Assembly (NCBI GenBank): GCA_963840425.1
Contig: CAWIYZ010000011.1
Span: 62,001-126,000, forward strand
DNA from: CADEFX01 sp963840425
GTDB lineage: Bacteria; Pseudomonadota; Alphaproteobacteria; Rhizobiales; Hyphomicrobiaceae
Reading direction: 5' to 3'
DNA: 64,000 bases
This document shows, in pieces, positions 15,876 to 23,748 of the stretch (within the stretch, counting starts at the first letter, position 1; each line of letters starts with the position of its first letter). The notes beneath the pieces were generated by a model, which was not told where the DNA came from, ran no database searches, and saw only the letters and a program-made list of their open reading frames with translations. A program made the position numbers and the translations under genes.

Positions 15876-15985
15876 TCGGCGTGCTGGCGCGGCAACAGGT
15901 TGGCACCAGACTCGTGCACCATCTTGTCTTGATCCAATCGCGGACCAACATCGTATCTGTCCGCACGAACTCGGGTGCCAAACTC

Positions 15986-16480
15986 ATGCGCTGGCAAACT
16001 GCATTGTCTTCTGTCGTCCGGCCCGCGGCATTGGCCGCGGGCCTAGGGGTCGGCTGCCCCTCCCTTGCTGAGGCCGCTAGTCCCTTCGAGGGGCTCGCTG
16101 GTGCCTGGACGGGTGGCGGCCGCGTCACTTTCGAAAGCGGCCAGAGTGAGCGGCTGCGCTGCAACGCAAACTACAGCAGCTCAGGCGCCGGGCAGCGTCT
16201 CGGCATCGCTATCCGGTGCGCCAGCCCGTCCAGCGCCTTCGAGCTGCGGAGCGATCTGGCCTACCGGGCCGGTCGTGTAACGGGGAGCTGGCAGGAGCGC
16301 ACGCTCGGTGCGTCCGGTGAGGCCACGGGCCGGGCCGACAGCGGTCGGGTGGTGCTGCGGTTCACAGGGGCAGCCTCCGGGAACATGGCCGTCGCCCTCA
16401 GCGGCAGCAGCCAAACGGTGACTATTGCGACACAGGGTACGGCGTTGCGTGGTATTCGTGTGTCGTTGCGGCGCAGATGA
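15986..16480 (+). CDS. Exported beta-rich protein, tandem paralogue A
   Basis: A 164-residue protein with a signal peptide (to about 'AEAA', residue 31) and a mature part starting 'SPFEGLAGAWTGGGRVTFES'. The sequence 'GSWQERTLGASGEATGRADS' followed by a serine/glycine-rich ending suggests a beta barrel of lipocalin-like size. The next gene at 16596-17087 has the same plan in the same order, so these are tandem duplicates. Likely periplasmic. No function known. Confidence 0.78.
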   Translation: MRWQTALSSVVRPAALAAGLGVGCPSLAEAASPFEGLAGAWTGGGRVTFESGQSERLRCNANYSSSGAGQRLGIAIRCASPSSAFELRSDLAYRAGRVTGSWQERTLGASGEATGRADSGRVVLRFTGAASGNMAVALSGSSQTVTIATQGTALRGIRVSLRRR

Positions 16481-16595
16481 CCCTGCCACCCGCTGACGAG
16501 TTGACCGAACCATGCTACTGAATCGTAGTCCGAAGGGGGGATTGGCCGGGCTCAGCGTGCGGGCGTGCGTGGCCGTGCAAGGGATGATGGACGCC

Positions 16596-17087
16596 ATGTC
16601 ACGCCAGCGCGTGCTCAGCCGCAAAGTCTTGATCTTGAGCGTTATTGCCGGCGTGCTCCTGCCGTCCTCCGCGACGGCCGACAATCTGTTTTCGTCGCTC
16701 AGCGGCAGCTGGGCTGGTGCGGGCCAGATCCGGCTCGAAGGCGGCAGCACCGAAAGCTTGAAATGCCGGGCCTTCTACACGTCCAAGGACGACGGAGCAG
16801 GTCTCGGGCTCGCCATCCGCTGCGCCTCGACCAGCAACAAGATCGAGCTGCGCGCTACCCTGGTTTATTCCGGTGGCAAGATCAGCGGCAAGTGGGAGGA
16901 GCGTCAGTTCAACGCCGGCGGCAACGTGACCGGCCAAGCCTCGAGCAGCCGCGTCAGTCTGGCGATCGAAGGCGGCGGGGTGTCCGGCTCCATGACCGTA
17001 TCGCTCAACGGCAGCACGCAATCGGTGTCGATCCTCACCAATGGCATCGCACTCAAGGCCGTCAACATCAACCTGTCGCGCAGCTAG
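16596..17087 (+). CDS. Exported beta-rich protein, tandem paralogue B
   Basis: A 163-residue paralogue of the preceding gene: a signal peptide ending near 'ATADN', then 'LFSSLSGSWAGAGQIRLEGG', 'LGLAIRCASTSNKIELRATL', 'SGKWEERQFNAGGNVTGQAS' and 'IALKAVNINLSRS'. The match to paralogue A runs over the whole mature chain, including the G-W-x-G-x-G start and the conserved cysteine pair. In-frame ATGs at 16584 and 16587 are alternatives. Function unknown. Confidence 0.78.
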   Translation: MSRQRVLSRKVLILSVIAGVLLPSSATADNLFSSLSGSWAGAGQIRLEGGSTESLKCRAFYTSKDDGAGLGLAIRCASTSNKIELRATLVYSGGKISGKWEERQFNAGGNVTGQASSSRVSLAIEGGGVSGSMTVSLNGSTQSVSILTNGIALKAVNINLSRS

Positions 17088-17115
17088 CGCGGGCACTGCG
17101 CAAAGCGAGACTCCC

Positions 17116-17445
17116 ATGACGCTTCGTGTTGCTTTCATTGCTCTGGTGGCGGCTGGCACGGTCGCAACACTCGCGACCCCGGCAGATGCACAAGGAAGCG
17201 GCCCCTACGCTGACGGTGGCTATGTCGTGGCCGAGAGCCAATGGGGCAACGGCACCGTCTCGGGCGCCGTGCGGCGCGGCGGACCCACGGGGTGGCAGGT
17301 ACAGATGCCGCGCGGTACCTGGATCAACTGCGTGCGCAGTTGCTCGCAGACCCTACGGCGGGCGACAGTCGACTTCTGGCAAACCGTGGGCCGCAATGCC
17401 CCGGACACAGGCCCGGAGTATTTCCGCTGGGAATTCCGGTTCTAG
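17116..17445 (+). CDS. Small exported protein
   Basis: A 109-residue protein with a signal peptide ('VAFIALVAAGTVATLATPAD' then AQ) and a mature part containing 'GWQVQMPRGTWINCVRSCSQ' then 'TLRRATVDFWQTVG' and the end 'PEYFRWEFRF'. One close cysteine pair is present. It resembles small periplasmic hypothetical proteins of Hyphomicrobiales but no function is known. It starts 29 bases after the tandem paralogue B and is convergent with the SDR gene. Confidence 0.75.
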   Translation: MTLRVAFIALVAAGTVATLATPADAQGSGPYADGGYVVAESQWGNGTVSGAVRRGGPTGWQVQMPRGTWINCVRSCSQTLRRATVDFWQTVGRNAPDTGPEYFRWEFRF

Positions 17446-17494
17446 CGCAAGATCGCTCAGATAGAGGGTCCGGCAGGCCAGGACCATTTTCCGA

Positions 17495-18264
17495 TCAAAC
17501 AGTTCTGAAGCCGCCGTCGGCCATGATGATGCAGCCGGTGACGTAGGCCGACATATCGGACGCAAGGAAGACCGCGGGACCTGCGATGTCCTCGGGCTTT
17601 CCGGTGCGGCCGAGCGGCGTGTGGCGCATGGCGGCAGCGACCATGTCCGGATTCTTGGCCCGCGCCTCGGCATTTATCTTCGTCTCGATCATGCCGGGCC
17701 CGATCGCATTGACGCGCACGCCGTCCTTGCCGAGCTCCGCCGCGAGCGCACGTGTGAAGCCGAGGACGCCATGCTTGGACGTGGTATATGCGGCCGAGTT
17801 CGGCCAGCCGTTCACATGCACGAAAGACTGGATCGAGCCGATGTTGACGATCCGTCCCTTGGTGGCGCGAAGTTGGTCAATAAAGGCACGGGTGACGTTG
17901 AATACGCCATCCAGGTTGATCGAGAGAATATCGTCCCAATCCTTGGTCACGGCGGCCAGCTCTCCAACGAAGGGAGTGCGACGGTTGATGCCGGCGTTAT
18001 TGACAAGGATTGAAATATTGCCGCCTTCGCGATTTCCATGGCCACTTGTTTGCAGGTCTCCCGGTCGGTGACGTCCAGCTTCATGGCAGACGCCGTGCCG
18101 CCCGCGGCCGAGATCAAGCTCACGGTCTCGTTCGCACCGTCGCGGTTGGCATCGAGGACGATCACGCGGGCGCCTTCTCTCGCATAGGCTTGGCATATTC
18201 CCTGCCCAATGCCCGATCCGCCGCCTGTTACGGCCGCGATGTGTCCTTTGAGAAGTCCCGTCAT
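17495..18264 (-). pseudogene. Short-chain dehydrogenase/reductase, one frameshift
   Basis: The first part from 18264, 'GHIAAVTGGGSGIGQGICQA' (TGxxxGxG cofactor motif), and the second part, 'GGNISILVNNAGINRRTPFV' (NNAG motif), 'GWPNSAAYTTSKHGVLGFTR' (catalytic Y-x3-K) and 'SAYVTGCIIMADGGFRTV', lie in different frames that meet near 18022. Adding one base restores a classical NAD(P)-dependent SDR of about 256 residues. All catalytic motifs are intact, so the break looks like an indel error or a very recent event. Substrate unknown. Confidence 0.83.
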
Positions 18265-18543
18265 TAGTTTGCTCCTGATTGTGAGTTATCGAAGGGACAG
18301 TCGACACACCGCCATGCCTGTGTTGTCGCGCCGGCCCTTGGCCGCAGCGGGCGTTTCAAAGCCGCCTCAAACCCCGAGCCGTGATTGTGATGTGGCCAAC
18401 CCAGTATCGCTTTGGCATGCTGGTGCTCGCAGACAGCATTGCGCTCGCAGGGTAGGCGCCCGGCTGGCCCGTTGCAAACGCGCCCCGTCCGGCCTCGGCT
18501 GAGCGGCGCACGCCAACATACGGAGGTGCTCGTGCCCAAGCGC

Positions 18544-19552
18544 ATGTCGCGTCACTTTCTCGTTCTCGCCAAGCACGCTATGGCTCCTTGCACTTGCACC
18601 GGCGGTCCGCGCCGAGGTCAGCGAGCTCAAGATCGCCAAGCAGTACGGCATCAGCTACCTGCCGCTCATGCTGATGGAGGCGGACAAGCTCCTCGAGAAG
18701 CAGGCGGCTGCAGCGGGCCTCGGCGATCTCGAAGTCGAGTGGGTCACGCTCTCGAGCGGTGCGGCGATGAACGACGCCACACTGTCGGGCAGCCTGCATT
18801 TCGCATCGGGCGGCGTTGGACCACTCGCCACCATCTGGGCGCGCACCAGCGGCGCGGCCGACGTCAAGGCGGCGACGGCCATGAATGCGATGCCGCTGTT
18901 CCTGAACGTGCGCAATCCCGCCGTGAAGTCACTCAAGGACCTGTCGGAGAAGGACAAGATCGCGCTGCCGGCCGTCAAGGTCTCCATCCAGGCCGTCACT
19001 TTGCAGATGGCCGCCGAGAAGGAATTCGGCGCCGGCAATCATGACAAGCTCGATCACCTGACCATAGCCATGTCGCACCCGGATGCGCAGGCCGCGTTGC
19101 TGTCTGGCGCATCCGAGGTCACTGGTCATTTCTCCTCGCCGCCGTTCCAGTATCAGCAGCTCAAAACTTCGGGCATCAAGACGCTCGTCAGCTCGTACGA
19201 CGTGCTAGGCGGGCCGGCGACCTTCAACCTGGTGTGGACGACCGCCAAATTCCACGCCGAGAATCCCAAGACCTACGGCGCGTTCCTCAAAGCCTTCGAA
19301 GAGGCGATCGGCGCCATCAACGGGAACAAGAAGGGCGCCGCCCAGCGCTATCTCGACATCGCCAAAGACCGCCGGAGCACGCACGAGGAAATCCTCGCCA
19401 TGCTCGAGGACCCTGCCATCGAGTTCACCATGACGCCGAAGAACGTCATGAAGTACGTGGAATTCATGCACCGCACCGGCACGCTGAAGGTGAAACCCGG
19501 CTCGTGGAAGGACATGTTCTTCGCGAACGCGCACGCTCTGCCGGGTAGTTGA
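18544..19552 (+). pseudogene. NMT1/TauT-type solute-binding protein, frameshift in the signal peptide
   Basis: The main frame from about 18575 to 19552 reads 'VSELKIAKQYGISYLPLMLM', 'AATAMNAMPLFLNVRNPAV', 'GGPATFNLVWTTAKFHAENP' and 'FTMTPKNVMKYVEFMHRTG', an ABC-type substrate-binding protein of the nitrate/sulfonate/taurine class. It has no start codon in frame. The signal peptide begins in another frame at ATG 18544 (MSRHFLVLA) and would join 'TLWLLALAPAVRAEV' by removing one base near 18573. A GGAGG lies at 18522-18526. No permease or ATPase is adjacent. Whether it is expressed depends on the reality of the frameshift. Confidence 0.75.
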
Positions 19553-19616
19553 AGGCGCAGCCGCCGAGCCCTCACCCGAATGCCTTCTGATCTACGAGAG
19601 GCCCTATCCCACTCCT

Positions 19617-19760
19617 GATGTCATCCTCGGGCTTGTCCCGAGGACCCATCGTGCCGCGATCAGCGAACGAACGATACTTGCCGAAGCGCTTACTTGCTTC
19701 GCACATGCCGTCGGAGTTTGCGGGGAATTGGATCCTCGGACCAAGTCCGGGGATGACATC
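19617..19760. repeat. Intergenic repeat element: inverted arms that are each hairpins
   Basis: Two 32-33-base arms face each other, at 19617-19649 and 19729-19760. The right arm reversed reads as a near copy of the left one. Each arm is itself a stem-loop: CCTCGGG-cttgt-CCCGAGG on the left and TCCTCGGA-ccaag-TCCGGGGA on the right. The 79 bases between have no gene. Short palindromic elements with this CCTCGGGCTTG text are common between genes in Hyphomicrobiales. It lies just after the stop of the binding protein and of the convergent MBL gene. Confidence 0.75.
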
Positions 19761-19778
19761 CGAGTGTGCGGCAACGCA

Positions 19779-20465
19779 TTACCGCAGAAACGGATTACTG
19801 CGCCGCTCCTCGCCGAGCGTCCCTGTCGGCCCGTGGCCGCAGATGAAGGCGAAGTCATCGCCGAGCGGCAGCAGTTTCGTCTTGATGGCCGAGATCAGCG
19901 CATCGTGGTCGCCGTAGGGAAAGTCGGTGCGCCCGATCGACCCGCGAAACAGCACGTCGCCGACCAGCGCCAGCCGCTGCGCCTTGTTCACCAATACCAC
20001 GGAGCCGGGCGAATGCCCGGGGCAATGCAGGATCTCGAAGCGGTGTCCGGCCACGGTCACGGTATCGCCCTCGGCCAGCCACTGATCCGGCGTGACATTG
20101 CGCACACCATCGAGCCCATAGCTGGCCGCCTGCTTTTCGACGCCATCCATCAGAAATTTGTCAGCCTGATGCGGTCCGATGATCTTGACGCCCAGCGCAT
20201 CCCGCAACTCGGCCGCGCCGCCCACATGATCGATGTGGCCGTGCGTCAAAAGGATTTTCTCCACCGTCATGCCGACCTTGGCGATACCCGCCTTGATCCG
20301 ATCCACATCACCGCCCGGATCGACCACGGCCCCGGCCTTCGTTGCCTCGTCCCAGATCAACGTGCAGTTCTGCTGGAATGGCGTGACCTGAACAATTCCG
20401 GCGGCAAGTTTGCCGCTCGTCGTGTCGGTGCTGGGCTCGGTCAATGGCGCTCTCTTTCGTTGCAT
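19779..20465 (-). CDS. MBL-fold metallo-hydrolase, glyoxalase-II-like
   Basis: A 228-residue metallo-beta-lactamase-fold protein. 'ILLTHGHIDHVGGAAEL' is the H-x-H-x-D-H metal motif, 'LHCPGHSPGSVVLV' supplies the next histidine, 'LVGDVLFRGSIGRTDFPYGD' the bridging aspartate and 'FICGHGPTGTLGEER' the last histidine. This subclass (YcbL-like, type II glyoxalase) hydrolyses thioesters such as S-lactoylglutathione. The start at 20465 leaves a short N-terminal extension. It lies just downstream of ctrA on the same strand. Confidence 0.9.
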   Translation of the reverse strand: MQRKRAPLTEPSTDTTSGKLAAGIVQVTPFQQNCTLIWDEATKAGAVVDPGGDVDRIKAGIAKVGMTVEKILLTHGHIDHVGGAAELRDALGVKIIGPHQADKFLMDGVEKQAASYGLDGVRNVTPDQWLAEGDTVTVAGHRFEILHCPGHSPGSVVLVNKAQRLALVGDVLFRGSIGRTDFPYGDHDALISAIKTKLLPLGDDFAFICGHGPTGTLGEERRSNPFLR

Positions 20466-20500
20466 ATCCCAATGCAATCTGGGCCGGCCCGGCTCCAAAT

Positions 20501-20530
20501 GAAAGAGGGCCCGCACAGCGAGCCCCTTTC
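20501..20530 (-). terminator. Candidate terminator after ctrA
   Basis: On the minus strand a GAAAGGGGC / GCCCTCTTTC stem with an 11-base loop lies 30 bases after the ctrA stop codon and before the MBL start. The T-rich part is mostly inside the stem, with ATTT after it, so it is a moderate candidate for an intrinsic terminator or attenuator. Confidence 0.5.
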
Positions 20531-20559
20531 AGTATCACCAAAATCTGGCCGCGCAGCCT

Positions 20560-21255
20560 TCAGGCCGCCTGCGTCTCGTCGCTCGGATCGCGCAGGACAT
20601 AGCCTCGGCCCCACACCGTCTCGATGTAGTGCTTGCCGCCAGTCGCCGCCTGCAATTTCTTCCTGAGCTTGCAGATGAAGACGTCGATGATCTTGAGCTC
20701 GGGCTCGTCCATGCCGCCGTAGAGATGGTTGAGGAACATCTCCTTGGTCAGCGTCGTACCCTTGCGCAGCGAGAGCAGCTCCAGCATCTGATATTCCTTG
20801 CCGGTCAGATGCACGCGACTGCCGTTGACCTCGACCGTCTTGGTGTCGAGATTGACCTTGAGGTTGCCGGTCTCGATCACGGACTGGGCATGCCCCTTCG
20901 ACCTGCGCACAATGGCGTGGATGCGGGCTACCAGCTCGTCCTTGTGGAATGGCTTGGTCATGTAGTCGTCGGCACCAAAGCCGAGGCCTTTGACCTTGTC
21001 GTCGATCTGCGCGAGGCCCGACAGGATCAGGATCGGCGTCTGCACCTTGCTCACGCGCAAGGTCTTGAGAACGTCATATCCGCTCATGTCCGGCAAGTTG
21101 ATGTCAAGTAGAATAATATCATAGTCGTAGAGCTTGCCGAGATCGACCCCCTCCTCGCCAAGATCGGTGGTGTAAACGTTGAAACCTTCGGACTGCAGCA
21201 TCAGCTCGATGCTTTGCGCCGTTGCGCTATCGTCCTCGATAAGAAGGACCCGCAT
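20560..21255 (-). CDS. ctrA: Cell-cycle response regulator CtrA
   Basis: A 231-residue OmpR-type response regulator. The receiver domain has 'MRVLLIEDDSATAQSIELML' and the phospho-acceptor aspartate in 'DIILLDINLPDMSGYDVL', with the T and K switch residues in 'ILSGLAQIDDKVKGLGFGAD' and 'YMTKPFHKDEL'. The winged-helix domain has 'HLTGKEYQMLELLSLRKGT' and 'ELKIIDVFICKLRKKL'. This is near-invariant CtrA, the master regulator of the alphaproteobacterial cell cycle, division and flagellar genes. The ATG at 21255 starts at the known N-terminus. Divergent from fliJ. CtrA is held in check by SciP, encoded at 23021-23299. Confidence 0.97.
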   Translation of the reverse strand: MRVLLIEDDSATAQSIELMLQSEGFNVYTTDLGEEGVDLGKLYDYDIILLDINLPDMSGYDVLKTLRVSKVQTPILILSGLAQIDDKVKGLGFGADDYMTKPFHKDELVARIHAIVRRSKGHAQSVIETGNLKVNLDTKTVEVNGSRVHLTGKEYQMLELLSLRKGTTLTKEMFLNHLYGGMDEPELKIIDVFICKLRKKLQAATGGKHYIETVWGRGYVLRDPSDETQAA

Positions 21256-21882
21256 GCCAATCCTCACTTCCCAGGTCCGCGTTGCGGACCTGCTGCCCGG
21301 TTCTTTTGAAGAGCACACCACTCGCAACGCCGCTGACTTACTCTTTGGGACTTTAGGCCCGACAGGTTAACAAACCCTAATTTAGTCTTTAGGAACGCTG
21401 CAAATTTGAGACAATTACTTAGGATACATTTCGTTTGGGGACGCAGCCGTTCAGGCCGCACCAAATCGACACGCCCGCCGCCTGCAGACACGCTTCTGCG
21501 GCCTACGGAAACACGTCCCTACGAATTTTTCGAAAGTTGTACCCGCCCCTCGCAAGGATGCACTGTGGCCGAAGTGCTCCCCCGACCTTGCCATCGACCC
21601 ACCAGCCCCTTAAATCTGTTAATATCTGATTTGCCGTGCCGGCCCTAGCCTCTTGTTGAGGGTCGGCAGGTGAATTTGACATCGACCAACTCGGAAGTCG
21701 CTGAGCGTTGCTTTACCGCAACTTAATGCCCCTTCTGCATACTCGACCAATGTTGCAGGTGGGACGATCGCTCGGCCGGTCACGGAGCGCGAGCGCAGCC
21801 AATCGGCGGGCGGAGCCGGCGCGATTGGCACGGATCTTGATCTGCGTGTGATGCACATTCACGTATGTTGGGGGTATTGAGT
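21256..21882. promoter_or_regulatory. Control region between ctrA and fliJ with near-consensus CtrA boxes
   Basis: A 627-base gap without a credible gene separates the divergent ctrA and fliJ genes. At 21712-21726 the plus strand reads TTTA-N7-TTAA, one mismatch from the CtrA box TTAA-N7-TTAA, 157 bases before fliJ. A weaker match (ATTA-N7-TTAAC on the minus strand) lies at 21367-21381, about 115 bases before ctrA, where autoregulation is known in Caulobacter. AT content is high around 21360-21420 and 21600-21635. These are visual matches only. Confidence 0.5.
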
Positions 21883-22263
21883 ATGAAGCCACGCGAAAGC
21901 GCGCTCCGTCTCAAGCGCTTCGAGGCGACCGAGAGATCGCGCAAGGTCGTCGATTTGGAGACGACCATCCGCTCCTTCGAGCAGATGGTGACCGACCTCG
22001 ACCGTCAGATCGCATCCGAAGAGGATCGCACCGGCGTCAAGGACGCCGCCCACTTCAACTATTCCACCTTTGCCAAGGCCGCTGTCCTGCGGCGTGACAA
22101 GCTCAAGACGTCCATCGCAGACCTTCGGATCCAGCTCGAGGCCGCTGTCCTGGCACGTAATGAAGCCGCCGACACCCTTGCCAAAGCCGAGGCCGGTGAG
22201 GGGCGTGACAGCGATGTAACCCGGCGCCGCGGCGAGCGCGGCTCCGGCGTGATGATGGGCTGA
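21883..22263 (+). CDS. fliJ: Flagellar export chaperone FliJ
   Basis: A 126-residue, almost entirely helical coiled-coil protein: 'ESALRLKRFEATERSRKVVD' at the start, 'IRSFEQMVTDLDRQIASEED' and 'YSTFAKAAVLRRDKLKTSIA' in the middle. These match alphaproteobacterial FliJ, the stalk-like chaperone of the flagellar type III export ATPase FliI. The gene next to ctrA is a common arrangement in Hyphomicrobiales, though fliI is not adjacent here. ATG 21883 is chosen over an upstream TTG at 21865. Probably CtrA-controlled. Confidence 0.85.
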   Translation: MKPRESALRLKRFEATERSRKVVDLETTIRSFEQMVTDLDRQIASEEDRTGVKDAAHFNYSTFAKAAVLRRDKLKTSIADLRIQLEAAVLARNEAADTLAKAEAGEGRDSDVTRRRGERGSGVMMG

Positions 22264-22419
22264 TCGGCCAACGTTTTCCTGGGTTTTGCACCGCCCGAAC
22301 CAAGGCATTGCCTTGGTCGCGCCGCTCTGCAATGGTCCTGTCACGACAGACGGGCGCGGCGAGGTGGTTCACAAACTCGCCCCCGCGCCTTCGGGACCAG
22401 AAAGGCTCGATCCAGCCCG

Positions 22420-22959
22420 ATGCAGCGCGGTCACTGGCGCACGGCCCTGGCCTTCTGGGCGGCCCTGGCTCTGGCCGGCTGCAGCACGGCGACCCTGCCC
22501 ACCTTGCCGCTGCCCTCCCTTTCGGCGGCTTACTCGCAACCGCCACCCGAGATCTATGCCCGCATCGCCCGCGGCGCCCTTGGCTGCTGGTTCGCGCCTT
22601 CCGGACCGTTGAAGCGCACGCACATCTTTCACGCCGACGTGGCACCGCCGTCCGACAACGCCGGCGCGGAGATCGTCATCCACGAGCGCGACAATACCCC
22701 CGGGCAGAGTCCGCGCGCGATCCGGGCCTATCGCATCGCCATCACGCGGGCGCCGGAAGGCACGTTCGTCGCGAGCGAGAACCTCAAACTGCCGGTAGCT
22801 CTTTCCACACGCATGGAGGAGGACATCCACCGGTGGGCCAAGGGCCAGGCAGGCTGCAACGCACCCGATGCGGAGGCCTGGTCGATGCTGGAGACCAAGG
22901 GTGACGCCACGCCAACCGGCGCCCTGCCGGCCGCCGTCGTAGTGCCAAAAACCCGCTGA
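22420..22959 (+). CDS. Putative lipoprotein
   Basis: A 179-residue protein with a lipoprotein signal: a hydrophobic stretch (residues about 8-19) ending in the lipobox 'LAGC', so lipidation at Cys20. The mature part has 'YARIARGALGCWFAPSGPLK' and 'AEIVIHERDNTPGQSPRAIR' and ends proline/alanine-rich. It resembles conserved hypothetical lipoproteins of Hyphomicrobiales located near ctrA. No ribosome site stands out before the ATG. Function unknown. Confidence 0.78.
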   Translation: MQRGHWRTALAFWAALALAGCSTATLPTLPLPSLSAAYSQPPPEIYARIARGALGCWFAPSGPLKRTHIFHADVAPPSDNAGAEIVIHERDNTPGQSPRAIRAYRIAITRAPEGTFVASENLKLPVALSTRMEEDIHRWAKGQAGCNAPDAEAWSMLETKGDATPTGALPAAVVVPKTR

Positions 22960-23020
22960 GGCGCCGACCAGCGGCGCCCGCAATCGTCCTTGAGCCGGCG
23001 GCGGCTGCCGCTGAGCCCAG

Positions 23021-23299
23021 TTAGCTGCGATAGTCCTGGATGCGGGTCGCCCTGAGCCCCGGCAGACCGTGCTTGTCGATGGACCGCTGCCACGACAGGA
23101 ACTCGTCGACGGTGAGCTTGTAGCGTTCGCACGCCTCCTCGAGGCTCAGCAGCCCGCCGCGGACTGCCGCCACGACCTCGGCCTTGCGCCGGATCACCCA
23201 CCGCTTGGTGTCTTTCGGGGGCAGATCGGCAACCGTAAGGGGACTGCCGTCAGGCCCGATAACGTAGCGCGCACGCGCTCTGAACTGTTGGTCGGTCAT
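23021..23299 (-). CDS. sciP: CtrA inhibitor SciP (DUF1153)
   Basis: A 92-residue protein with 'RYVIGPDGSPLTVADLPPKD' at the N-terminus and a helix-turn-helix 'RWVIRRKAEVVAAVRGGLLS' then 'LEEACERYKLTVDEFLSWQR'. This is the complete DUF1153/SciP pattern. In Caulobacter SciP binds CtrA and blocks its transcriptional activation. Here it lies 1.8 kb from ctrA, with fliJ and a lipoprotein between, so the activator and its inhibitor form one neighbourhood. The gene reads toward the lipoprotein gene. Confidence 0.93.
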   Translation of the reverse strand: MTDQQFRARARYVIGPDGSPLTVADLPPKDTKRWVIRRKAEVVAAVRGGLLSLEEACERYKLTVDEFLSWQRSIDKHGLPGLRATRIQDYRS

Positions 23300-23748
23300 G
23301 ACACTCGATACACTCTCCGTGACCTAGTCCCCAATCTAGCTGAACGCGATTAATTTCGGCTGAAGCAACTCGGTAAATAGGGACCAACCGCCTGACCCAA
23401 TTTTACCATTATTTTCAGCTGGATCATGCAACGGGCTTAGATATGGTAAACGCCCGCCGCGTCTTGAACCGGCAGGGCCGGAAAACCTCTCAACAGCCCG
23501 CGCAGCGGCATTAACCCTTCATATGCACTTGGCGCTCGTTTGGACGCTGCGCTCGCCAATCCGTACATGCTTTTCCGGAGCGCCCGAACCCATGCAGGCG
23601 TTGCGGGTTGCAGGCGAGAAGCCCTCGCCCTATGGTCCCGCCGACCGAAAGGCGGCGGGGGCCCCAAGTTGCGTCTCTCGGCAGTCCCCTTACGAGCTGG
23701 CGGCAGACATTCATCCTGGCTTCAGCTTAGGCAGTATTGCATCTACCG
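23300..23748. promoter_or_regulatory. Divergent control region of sciP and mnmA with a candidate CtrA box
   Basis: 449 bases without a credible gene separate sciP (minus) and mnmA (plus). At 23350-23364 the plus strand reads TTAA-N7-TGAA, one mismatch from the CtrA box, 51-65 bases upstream of the sciP start and so well placed for promoter control. An AT-rich patch lies at 23395-23425. No other structure was seen. Confidence 0.4.

Noticed and set aside
22728..23201. Minus-strand frame overlapping the lipoprotein and sciP genes
   Set aside because: It covers the lipoprotein gene and the sciP frame in a shadow reading; both true genes are strongly supported.
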